A stretch of 60,000 nucleotides of DNA, taken from the NCBI RefSeq assembly GCF_964355755.1, contig NC_092670.1, forward strand, positions 32,353,795 to 32,413,794, read 5' to 3'. This DNA comes from Antedon mediterranea (Eukaryota > Echinodermata > Crinoidea > Comatulida > Antedonidae). Made by a program: the position numbers and the translations under genes. This document shows, piece by piece, positions 44,270 to 54,977 of the stretch (positions are counted from its first letter, which is position 1; every line of letters begins with the position of its first letter). Below the pieces are notes generated by a model, which ran no database searches, had not been told where the DNA came from, and saw only the letters and a program-made list of their open reading frames with translations.

Positions 44270-46687
44270 ATGACTTTGTTTCTTATTATTCGCTGTTACT
44301 TTGCAGTAATCAGCTTTCTGGTTGCCAGGCGTGCCTCTGCAGTCATGAACCCTATTAAGTTTGACTCGCATTATACGTGCCAAACACATACCGGTTCTTT
44401 GACAATCTTACCTTCAACTATAAAAGAAAACTTGTTATTAACTTCAGAAACGTTTGGAATAAATTACAACAATGATAGTAGATTCAGCAAATACTTTGAG
44501 CATTCCTTCCAAGTCAACTGCCAAATCGTGATAACTGTTGATACGCACAATGCCATTTATGCATGTCAAGACGCTGGTAATAGATACTATATAATTCCTT
44601 CAGGTTGGGTTCGCCAAGATTTTCCACCATACAACGATGCATTGATTGTTACTTGTGATGATTTCGTGACAGATATCATCGAGGGAGAGGTCGTAACGCT
44701 CCCATGTACGGTACAACCACTATTCGAACTTCAGGAAATAATGATTGGATGGCTTCAAGGAAGCGACAATATCACAACGAAATTCGATGGTTTGAATCAG
44801 AACGATACAGTGCAATTGAACCAGACGTTTCAAGGCTTCCATTCTGGAGAAGGTATATTCTTTGTCTGTGTGTCACTCAGATCTAAAAATAACTCTGCAG
44901 TGGAAACGTATTGCTATAGTTCGACATTACAGGTGCGTCCTCAATTAACAGTGGACATCAACACTTATGTATTATTTCTAGATCAACGGTGCTTTAGATG
45001 CAGAGCTAACGGTGGCTCCAGTACTGGGATGGATTACTACTGGACATTAAAAGGTGCTGAATTAAATAGAAACAAGAATGAACGCATGTCTGAAAGATGT
45101 GTGAACAACTTACCAACTGGTGATTACAACATCAAGTGTCTGGTGAGTACCGATGCTCAGAACGCCTCTGATGAGTTAGATTTCATTGTTGAAGATACCA
45201 TAACACTTAATGAACAGGATAGTAGCAACTGGAAGTTGAATGGCAAGTTGATATTCATCCTGGTAGGGACTATATCGATATTGATGTTTATTGTTGGTTT
45301 ACTGACATTTCTACTATACGTCATGAGAAAACAAGTTAAACACACTGTTGACTACCACCCCAATGACAACCATACACATGTTTCTGTGAATAACCAAACC
45401 AGGGATTCAGACACCAACGTGCAATTCGAACATCATAATATTGATGAAACTGAGGCAGCTGTAGTGGATGGTCACCAGCAAACAATCAACCATTCAACAT
45501 TACAGAATTACAGCAGTCGACAGTTATATGGTGCTGATACCGCACAGATGGTCATCAATGAAACATATGATTGCAATGTTGCAGAAGAACCCTTCAACAC
45601 CTTTCTGGAAACACCAAACAACAAGACAGATGACAGACAATACGTTAATATTGTAGCAAGCCTCAGTCTTGCTAAAGAACCTCCGAGAAGCCACCAGAAA
45701 CAAGAAGGGTTCATTCCTCTGCAAACGCCAAAGCCCAGCGATGTATGCGAAGAAGATAAATACGTTAATCTTCTATCACGTCGTTTCAATCTCGCTGAAC
45801 TTCCGAGAAGCCACCAGAAACAAGAAGTGGTCATTCCTTTGCAAACGCCAAAGCCCGGTGATGTATGCGAAGCAGATAATAAAGATGAATACGTTAATGT
45901 TCTATCACGTTGTTACAATCTCGCTGAACTTCCGAGAAGCCACCAGAAACAAGAAGTGGTCATTCCTTCGCAAACGCCAAAGCCCGGTAATGTATGCGAA
46001 GCAGATAATAAAGATGAATACGTTAATGTTCTATCACGTTGTTACAATCTCGCTGAACTTCCGAGAAGCCACCAGAAACAAGAAGTGGTCATTCCTTTGC
46101 AAACGCCAAAGCCCGGTGATGTATGCGAAGCAGATAATAAAGATGAATACGTTAATGTTCTATCACGTCGTTACAATCTCGCTGAACTTCCGAGAAGCCA
46201 GCAGAAACAAGAAGTGGTCATTCCTATGCAAACGCCAAAGCCCGGTGATCTATGCGAAGCAGATAATAAAGATGAATACGTTAATGTTCTATCACGTCGT
46301 TACAATCTCGCTGAACTTATGAGAAGCCACCAGAAACAAGAAGTGGTCATTCCTTCGCAAACGCCAAAGCCCGGTGATCTATGCGAAGAAGATGATGAAG
46401 ATGAATACGTTGATGTTTTATCACGTCGTTTCAGTCTCGCTGAACTTCTGAGAAGCCGCCAGAAAGAAGAAGTGGTCATTCCTTCACAGATGCCAAAGCC
46501 CAGTGACGTAGGCCTATGCGAGAAAGATGATGAAGATGAATATGTTGATCTTCTACCACGTCGTTCCAATCTCGCTCAACTTCCGAGAAGTCACCAAAAA
46601 CAAGAAGCCGTCCTTCCTCTACAAACGTCAGAATCCATAGATATTTGTGAAGCAGTTGAATACGTTAACCTTCCATTTACAAATTGA
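44270..46687 (+). CDS. Ig-domain type I membrane receptor B with phosphotyrosine-motif repeat tail
   Basis: 805 residues, no intron. Signal peptide 1-25 (MTLFLIIRCYFAVISFLVA), ectodomain about 30-320 nearly identical to receptor A, membrane helix about 327-352. The tail (353-805) first has about 100 unique residues, then from about 458 a repeat of 43 residues: PRSHQKQEVVIP, QTPKPGDVCEADNKDE, YVNVLSR-YNLAEL. Tyrosine motifs: YVNI 458, YVNL 498, YVNV 541, 584, 627 and 670, YVDV 713, YVDL 758, and a terminal YVNL near 799. Seven YVN sites match the pYxN consensus for Grb2-type SH2 domains; nearly all also fit YxxPhi sorting signals. An acidic run precedes each tyrosine, as kinases often prefer. 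No kinase or phosphatase domain. The design suggests a receptor that recruits many adaptor copies per chain; ligand unknown. Confidence 0.87.
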   Translation: MTLFLIIRCYFAVISFLVARRASAVMNPIKFDSHYTCQTHTGSLTILPSTIKENLLLTSETFGINYNNDSRFSKYFEHSFQVNCQIVITVDTHNAIYACQDAGNRYYIIPSGWVRQDFPPYNDALIVTCDDFVTDIIEGEVVTLPCTVQPLFELQEIMIGWLQGSDNITTKFDGLNQNDTVQLNQTFQGFHSGEGIFFVCVSLRSKNNSAVETYCYSSTLQVRPQLTVDINTYVLFLDQRCFRCRANGGSSTGMDYYWTLKGAELNRNKNERMSERCVNNLPTGDYNIKCLVSTDAQNASDELDFIVEDTITLNEQDSSNWKLNGKLIFILVGTISILMFIVGLLTFLLYVMRKQVKHTVDYHPNDNHTHVSVNNQTRDSDTNVQFEHHNIDETEAAVVDGHQQTINHSTLQNYSSRQLYGADTAQMVINETYDCNVAEEPFNTFLETPNNKTDDRQYVNIVASLSLAKEPPRSHQKQEGFIPLQTPKPSDVCEEDKYVNLLSRRFNLAELPRSHQKQEVVIPLQTPKPGDVCEADNKDEYVNVLSRCYNLAELPRSHQKQEVVIPSQTPKPGNVCEADNKDEYVNVLSRCYNLAELPRSHQKQEVVIPLQTPKPGDVCEADNKDEYVNVLSRRYNLAELPRSQQKQEVVIPMQTPKPGDLCEADNKDEYVNVLSRRYNLAELMRSHQKQEVVIPSQTPKPGDLCEEDDEDEYVDVLSRRFSLAELLRSRQKEEVVIPSQMPKPSDVGLCEKDDEDEYVDLLPRRSNLAQLPRSHQKQEAVLPLQTSESIDICEAVEYVNLPFTN
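45670..46650 (+). repeat. 129-bp coding tandem repeat in receptor B tail
   Basis: CTGAAC-TTCCGAGAAGCCAC anchors recur at 129-bp spacing (for example 45795 and 45924). The central units are nearly identical in DNA, so the expansion is recent; end units are more diverged. The last full unit has a 6-bp in-frame gain, GGCCTA at 46511-46516, giving DVGLCE instead of DVCE. Because 129 is divisible by three, copy-number changes keep the frame. Confidence 0.95.
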
Positions 46688-47660
46688 GGGAAATTGTGAA
46701 CGGCAATAACGTCACTAAAAAATGGCGATTTGGGTAGGCCTATACCACCTATAGATTGTAAAAAACTAAAGCAGATTCCGTTATGTTTTTCTATGCGGTA
46801 GAACTTAAACATCTTACAAACGTTTACAGATAACGCCCATTGCGGTAAATGTGAACACATTTAAATGTGTAGGCCTGTATTAAAGATTTATTGTCCCCCA
46901 AAAACATGAAAAATTAAGATTAATTAAATAAGATTTTTAATATGTTATTTGTAGTTTTAATAAAGTTAATCACTTCCATAGAAAAAGAAAGGAAAAAAAA
47001 TATAATGTTTTCACCTATAAATTGACTAAATAAATGGTTAAATTCAATTTGGCCATGTTTTGCTTTAAATTAAAGTTTTTTCAGGTAAATACATTTTTTT
47101 TCGATTCAATTTTTGGTCAAAGTGGATAACTATGTTACATTAAAATGGCATATTTAAGAATTATTTTTCAGGGGGACAATACATCTTTAAATGTGTAAGA
47201 GGACACGGGGCAGAATCGAATATCTCGTGTCCTACATCAATTTTCCGCTGTTTTATTTTCTTCTTGAAATCTAATATACCATCTAGTATGTGGAGTAAAT
47301 TTATAACGCTTTCGAACATGTAACACGTTGGAAATTTTAAATACGATTTGTTTGCTTTACAACGTAAACATAGAGCACATAATATGTATAAATATGGGAA
47401 CCAACATTTTATTATGATTTATACGCAAAGCAGTCGTACATGTTTGCCATTTCCCTCTATTTGTGTACTGAGTTAACAATCTCACATTTTGAAATGTAAA
47501 GGTGGTTAGATTTAAGCTTGGAATAAGGTCAGGTGATGCGTGCGTCCTACAGTGTTGTGTCAATGCTGCAATATAATAGGTATAGGTATACTTGTAAATA
47601 AGTAATAATCTAAGTTAATAAGTAATTAATCTCATTGATCATTATTGTCGTTACTAATAA
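46688..47660. other. 3' flank of receptor B, no gene seen
   Basis: AT-rich. It contains TAGGCCTA at 46735 and the candidate poly(A) signal at 46959. Nothing else recognised. Confidence 0.5.
46959..46964 (+). terminator. candidate polyadenylation signal of receptor B
   Basis: AATAAA about 270 bp after the stop codon, the first canonical signal in that trailer. Its use is inferred only from position. Confidence 0.45.
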
Positions 47661-48020
47661 TGTGTAGGCCTAACTCATATTGTATAAAATAGCAGTAGCG
47701 TATACATAGATTAACGTTCTTCCAGCTAAGGAAACGTCTTCTTAGGCCTACAATGTGTAGGCCTAACTCATATTGTATAAAATAGCAGTAGCGTATACAT
47801 AGATTAACGTTCTTCCAGCTAAGGAAACGTCTTCTTAGGCCTACAATGTGTAGGCCTAACTCATATTGTATAAAATAGCAGTAGCGTATACATAGATTAA
47901 CGTTCTTCCAGCTAAGGAAACGTCTTCTTAGGCCTACAATGTGTAGGCCTAACTCATATTGTATAAAATAGCAGTAGCGTATACATAGATTAACGTTCTT
48001 CCAGCTAAGGAAACGTCCTC
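47661..48020. repeat. 93-bp tandem array, four near-perfect copies
   Basis: Copies start at 47661, 47754, 47847 and 47940 and are essentially identical. The junction reads TAGGCCTAC-AATGT-GTAGGCCTA, an inverted pair. The last copy ends CTCTTACACATCC where internal copies have TTCTTAGGCCTACAATG, so the flank lacks the GGCCTA gain. Very recent duplication or an assembly feature. Confidence 0.92.
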
Positions 48021-48025
48021 TTACA

Positions 48026-51000
48026 CATCCATGTTACATTCACAGAAATAATAATGATGATAGAAAAGCTTACGTATTAATGCAGGCGAGTTAACCAATG
48101 ACAAGTGACAGTTCGAATACACCATCGCTTGTGATTGGTCGCGTATGTAACCAAGCATAAGTGAAGCAAGTCATTCATTTAATATTTCTAAATTTATTTA
48201 TTCATATTTATGAAATACCACAGATTTATATTTTAGAGGTGACACATTTATATCAATGCGTAAACTTCATTAGAGATATAAACATTAAACCATTGTTTGA
48301 TCTTTTCGTGATCAGATTAATTCGCGTATTAAATCTCATGATCAATACACGTGTGAAGAATGTTGTCAGCAGATAGGCAGCAGACGATTTTTTTTTCTAA
48401 TAAGTGCGCTCTCTTTTTTCCATCCCAATAGAAGCTCGCTCTGGCATTATCTTCTTTTAATTCTTCCCGAGCGATTCGTAGGCGGTTCTTTTGAACCTCC
48501 GCGTCAGAATTTTGATTCAGCAGAAAGACATAATGCGATATAATTAAAACAGAGGCATACTTTACATACTTTGAATTTGCCGACAAAGAAAGTCCACCGG
48601 GGAAACTGTATCTCAATTTAGTAGTAAACACGAGAAGTCGTCTGCTTAAAATACTTCTATATCCAATCAGATTACAGAACATGTTAATTTTCTAATCTTT
48701 ATAATAATATATTAATTTGAGAACACTGTGAATGTTCAATTCTCAATGTTGTATGCTGCACATTCTGTTTATTACAGTAGGCCTACAATTACTACATACT
48801 CTTCCCGCGCGAAACAACGAGAAGCAATATATGTTTTTAACACTGTACGGCTACTCCCTCTTCAAAAGACACTCCTATAAACAGGAGAGGTTTTTTTGGT
48901 CCGGAGTGTGTCCACTTAATACAGAGGTTGTACTGAACTTAATTTCTCCGTCTTATCAAGTTTATTTTTGCTTTCTTTCGGTCTAATCGTGTTCCCGAAA
49001 CAATAGATCTTGCTTTTCGAAATGCCAATTAAGCATCATAATAGATTGGCGGTAATAATAATCAGTATTAGTCGTTAGCACTTGGCTTACAATGTTAGTG
49101 ATAATGTGTCTAATTATTGGTTTTTGATCTTATACCGAAATGTCTTTTAACATTCATAACAACACACTTCTTCGGACAGAAATCGCCAAAAAAATTGGAT
49201 TAGGCCTAATACAAAATGGCTTTACACTCGAATAGGCCTACTATCGGCAGCTCAGGCCTATAAAACATAATAATGTAATGGAAATTGTGAGGGCTGCTGA
49301 AATTGGCCAAACAAAATTAATTAACAGGAGCGCACAAGAATTGAATAGCAGCACAATAAGGTTGTGAAAAAAAATAGTATTGAATCACATTAATATTCAA
49401 TTGTAAATTAATTGTTTATAATAGAGAAAATGTTAAATTATATATTATAGATTACGGTATGTTATATTACATTTTTGAACACTGATTTTGTACATTGAAT
49501 GTTCGAATGAGATAAAATAGTTCTCTCCACAAAAGAGAACAAAAACAAAAGAGCGCACACAAATTGTCAAAGGTTAAACAATGAAATTAGTTTTTCAATG
49601 AATGTTTTTAAATAATTTAAAATGAGGTTAAGTTTAATTTTAAACTTGGATGAAACAAATTTGATAACATAATTTTGATATTACTGTATTAAACAAATTA
49701 AATAAACAAAATAATTTCACCGTATATCTTTAAAATGAAAATATTGATATTTGAAAATGTATCTTAGCGTTGCATTTGCGCGGCCGGATTGGTGATCAGT
49801 TAATGTCTATAGTTTTAATTTAAAAAAAAGTTAGTCTTAATGTTCTTCTTCATTATTATGCTCATTGCCGTGCTCTCGTATCCTGAGTATATTAGAACAT
49901 GATGTTAGTATTTAACTTGCACACTATTTATAGAGTAGATAATAAATATTAATATTTGAATTGGTAATACATTTTGGGGCTTCGGGGTTCTGTACTCACC
50001 CTGTTGTAGATTTTAGAGTTTTTTCTGAAAATTTTACGGTTCTGTACTGACCATGTATGACCATTAATAACCCCTTCTCACATCGTGAATGAGGCAGACG
50101 ACCTGCCTTGAATGTAGTCACGTGAAGTTCGATTTATTTAAATGATTGCATGCAAAACGTGAATTAAAGAATTTGTAGAAAAAAATACAGATTTTGTTTT
50201 TAGCATTGAATTTGTTGATTTCTTTTGATAAGGTTACGAAGGTGTTGATGTCTGATTATTACCAGGTTGGTACAAAGGATCCGCTTAACCCGACTTTGAT
50301 TAACGGGCTCACATGGGGGTGTTGTAATTACCGAAGTGAAATGTGCACTGGTAAACATTTAATAACAATGCGTGTGTAGACATTGCTAGAAATTCCGTTA
50401 TGTGGTCAGCCTGCGCGGGCTTAGCATTTCATTAGAGTTTAATGGAACCAGGCTCTAGAGTTCATACTGAAGCAATATTAAACGTATGATGCAGGGGGAA
50501 GGACCTCTTCTGTTTACTGGTATGATCTTCAACTGGTAGACGGCATCATTGAAAAGAATTAGGCCTATACAAAACACGCCGAAAGTAAAATCATTTGATG
50601 GTGTCGCCTTTGAACATGGTTATGTACCGATACGGAACATCACCTTGTACACGTATTGTGGTTGAAAAGATATTTAGGTGTGTTAGGTAAAATTACCAAA
50701 AAAAAAAAGCATCATATAATTGATGTGAGTATAGATGAATGACGTGTATGTCATGTTAATGAACTCTTTTAAATACGAATGTCATCAATGTAAAAGGTAA
50801 AGGAGGAAGTTTTAGGGAGGATTGAAGATACGATCAGCAGTGGATCTTCTCACCTACTAAGATTATTTGAATATCAATATACATCATAATGATAGTACTG
50901 TCTATACAGAGGCTAATTAAATATGTTCAATAAGCATTTTGTTAAAATCAGTCCATTTTTTTAAACAATGCCATAATAACAATACTCGTTCTTATTCTGT

Positions 51001-54000
51001 ATAGCGCTTATTAGCATCATCATTAACAGACAAAACAAAGTTGTCTTTGAAAAGCAAAACATTTTAAGAATTCTTCTCATTGTTTATTTTTCTTGTTAAT
51101 TGTAACTATTCATAACACATGCATACAAAGAATGAAGGAAATTAATGAGAAATTGTACAAAAGGGCCGCTACAGATCGGTACCGATAAACACTCACACTC
51201 GACATGAAAACTCAAGTTTTAATTTTAATTCACACCTTACGCGCGGTTTACGTTTAATTGTCTGAAAATCACGGCCAAACTCAGAAGTATAAATCCGTCT
51301 AAGCCGAGATACCCACGCCTTACCAATCAGCCAACATGTGGCAAATTGCAGGCGAACAAAACACTGACATCGTCGGCTTGTTTCGGGTTAGAGTTTCATA
51401 CAGCATCACGTATTATAGACTATGACAGTAATTTTTTCGGCATGTCTTTGATTGGTTACCTGACGTTAATTAAGTCTGACCACGGTCGCCAATTTTTAGG
51501 TTGCGTGCTAGCTAGGAAATTTAGCATGGAGACAAGTTGGAATATATCATACGTTTTTATATATCGAAATATCGTGAAACGATTATTTTAATTACGAAAA
51601 TAATCAATACTGCTGTCACCCTTATAATAATTATTGTCGTCATCATAATATTTGATTGTTAATGTAGTTACTATTCGCGTCGTCTTCAATACCAATATTA
51701 TTTTTCTTCTTCGTTGTCCTTATCACTATTCGGAGTCTATTACTATTACTGTACTCATCCAATCTTCATCATCCCAGGCAAGAGTGCCCTGGTCATCCCA
51801 AATATTTTTGTATTATTGATCTTCGTCATCGATCGTCGTCGTCCTTATAACTCTTCGTCGTCGTCTTTCGTATCATGCTTGATTCGTCATCATTCAATTT
51901 ACGTCATCAATGTTTTCGTCATCATCATCATCATCATTATCATCAATTTTCTTCGTAGTTTTCAATTATTGATCTTCGTCGTCGTCTCGTCATCGATCGT
52001 CATCAATCTTAGTCGTTTCGTTCTTATATATTTTTTGTCCATTTGCTCTTTTTGATTGATTGAATTTAAACACTTTGACTGATTACATGTTTGTTAGTTG
52101 GTCTGTTTGGCTAATTCGGATCACAACTTTCGAACTAGACTTATGTCTTTGTGTGGTATTGCAAGGATCATGCCCTGACTGAAACCAAGAAGTAATACCG
52201 AAGAAAAAAAATAAACACCGAAGCCTTCGTTTAATATTTTAATTTGGGAGTATACAGTCCACGAAAAGGGTCTTTAGTAAATACAATCTTTTTCACATTG
52301 TGTAATAATGCTCTATCCGTCTGCGTAGAGTGCAATATTCTAATGTCACATTTCCAAAATGCCCCTCCTTTTATATACCCCTCTCCTAGTCATCGTGTTT
52401 AGTTCATTATTTGTATTCATTAATCACTCATTTGTTTTTTATTGTTTTCTTCATCATCTCCTCATTTGTATAATTCATTCGTAGTATAGTTCAATTTGCA
52501 ATAAAAGTATCCTTATCTTTTCTTATATCATCACAATTATGGATGGTCCATCCTAATACACAAGGTATGACAACATCTACGGATCCTGATTCATTGGCCT
52601 ACTATTATACTATGCGTATATTAATGCATTCACTGATATGTTTTCTCACTGAGTTAAAGTTCAAAACGAATGGTGTATAACTGTATCACCTGTACCTATG
52701 GTACGGAGTTCACTCTTACTATCCACGCGTACTCAACACTCTTTATTTTCCTTCTGTCAAAATTAATGTGATTTGTTATTTTCATATTAATAAAAACAGG
52801 ATGGTAAGTTGCCTAATCGCCGATTCTTTAAATCAACACAACGTAAAGAACAATAAATGGCTGACGTGTTTCCATAACAACCGTCTTTAAGAACCCATTA
52901 TCATCATCTTTTCCCCATTATCATCGTTCAAGTTTTTCTCATTTATCATCTAAATTAGTTTCTTTTTCGGTTGCAACAACTTCATGTTTGTGTGTTTAGC
53001 CTTGTTTATTTACAGGTTTTAATGTTGCCGACATCCTCTGGTCATTTTGGCTAGCCCACATCATAGCTAAGTAACCGAGGAAGCGTCGTCGGGTCTATCC
53101 GGGACTGAGGACCGGGGCATAGGCCATTGTATATTCCTCGGTCGCTCTTTTAAGTAGCAAATGCACCCCTACCGGTACACGATTGCCGTAAATAGCCGGC
53201 ATGCTGGGCGCTGCCTATTATCACAGCGGTTGTGTAACGCGGTGTTTCAGATCCGAACGCATTTCAGGGAACCAACGCTGTTACACTGTCAATACTACTT
53301 TAAGAGCAAATTGAAAAGTGCATTAATGACAACTAGATACGTCGCTTTGGCCGTGCTGCTTATAAATTGTGTGATTTCTCCATGGTTAAACAGAAACACG
53401 TTTTTATCTTACTTTTCTGTTCAATTTGTTTCTCTTATTTCGGACGTCAACATATCAAGAGTTTTAGCTAAGGCTTTCTACAGGAAAAAGGGGAAAGACA
53501 AGAAAAAATGTTGGCCTATACCTTCAGTTAAACCATCAGTATAGTAGACGTCGCCAACACCCCCTAATTAACAAATAGTAGGCTATATTATATTACCTTT
53601 AAACAAATCTTATCAACACAAAACATCGAGATTTTTCATTTATTTATTAAAAAACGTCTCATCCTGCAAATCGTCAAACGATACTGTATAAATCAGGGTT
53701 ACATCTTCCTGAATGATGATGCATAAAGCCCGTTGTTCAGACTTAGTTACGTGTAGGTTGTTGCCGGCCTAGCGATCAAAGTTAGACCATGGCTTAGCTG
53801 GTTAAATAATAACTATAAGCCCGAACCGGTCAATGATGTATCAATCCAATTAACACAAAAAGGGAAAAACACTAATATTTTGTGGTAAATTAATATATTT
53901 CCAGATGTTAGTTTTTCTGATAGTGATACATCTCGGTATCTCAGTGGGGCCAGCGTTGAATTTCAACCAAAGGAGGGAGTGGCAGGTAGCTATCACATGT

Positions 54001-54977
54001 TTGAAAAATGTTTGATCATGATGGATTGTTATTGAATGTACTGCTACCGCGGAAATAAACCTGAACATTATACATAATCGGTAAAAGCAGTCATTATAAT
54101 GTTTCATTCCTCGCAATCACCTTGGAACCGCATGCATAATAGAAAAGTGTCGGCGACTGGAGTAACAAGTAAAAATGTGTTGTTCAAATTGAATTATGTA
54201 AGTAAAGTACAGTAATTGATACAATTGAAGTTGATTTAATACACCATAGTTCCAGTTGATCTAATATTCCAGTCGTCATTTTCATGAATATATATGCCTA
54301 TACTTTTTTTAGTTAATTTGCGAGCGGTCCTTTTACTTTTTAACGAACGCTCCGAAAACAGGCTTACTGCATTACAATATAGGTCGTATAGGCCATAAGT
54401 TTCACCGTATTGTCATAAATAAAAATGATAGTAGGAATGTGATGTTCGGTGGCTTTTTATATTAAATTGATGTTTTCATAATGTGCTGAGTGACGAACCA
54501 CAGGTGCAGTTTAATCGACTATCGATATAATGAAACGGTGATTTTGATTGGCTGAAAGGCGGGCGGCACACACGTTCTAAGAAATCTAAGAACATTGATT
54601 GGTTATGAAGATTGTACACTGGGGGTATATGCTGTATGGGTGTATCGTCTGACTTCTCATTTGCAAGCCTCGCATGACTAGTTTTAAAAGCTTAACCGCT
54701 TTATTTGTGTTTTAAGTATGTTTCTCTTTGATCTGCCGCTTTGGCAATGCGAAGGTAGTTGAAAAGGCAATAAGTTTGTTTTGTACTTTACATTCAGCGT
54801 TGATATCAACACGACTTGTCCTGTATTAGTTGACGTCGTCAAGTTTGCTCCTTGGATGAAGTTATATTATTTCTCATCAACAAAAAAAATGGAAGTATTT
54901 TAAAAGTGTTATTAATATTATTACTTGATACGAAAGAAGAAGATTTCTTACAAAACTTACTAAAAATACTCTTCATT
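48026..54977. other. intergenic DNA, no supported gene
   Basis: Scanned on both strands. The frames at 48329-48682 (-) and 53161-53544 (+) are the longest without an obvious cause, but neither shows a convincing domain. The first includes ARASFYWDGKK, faintly like a transposon-related protein. 51600-52030 is low-complexity TCATCR/GTCGTC-rich. TAGGCCTA occurs at 48778, 49201, 49233 and 50560. Confidence 0.5.
51630..52030. repeat. low-complexity TCATCR/CGTCGTC-rich tract
   Basis: Dominated by imperfect TCATCA, TCGTCG and TTCGTC trinucleotides. It produces a serine/isoleucine-rich frame that is not a gene. Confidence 0.8.

Noticed and set aside
43988-44389. 133-codon minus-strand frame
   Set aside because: Overlaps the start and upstream region of receptor B and has no domain.
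45669-46322. 217-codon open frame overlapping receptor B
   Set aside because: It exists because the 129-bp repeat is divisible by three; it mirrors the repeat in another frame and lacks a start or domain.
48329-48682. 117-codon minus-strand frame with ARASFYWDGKK
   Set aside because: Faint resemblance to transposon-linked proteins but surrounding frames do not extend it.
51714-52055. 113-codon frame
   Set aside because: Low-complexity trinucleotide tract.
53161-53544. 127-codon frame with one hydrophobic stretch
   Set aside because: No domain, no splice context and no similarity I recognise; too weak to call.
54852-54977. Upstream extension of the secreted-protein frame
   Set aside because: It begins at a TTG, not an ATG; the ATG at 54978 opens a clear signal peptide.
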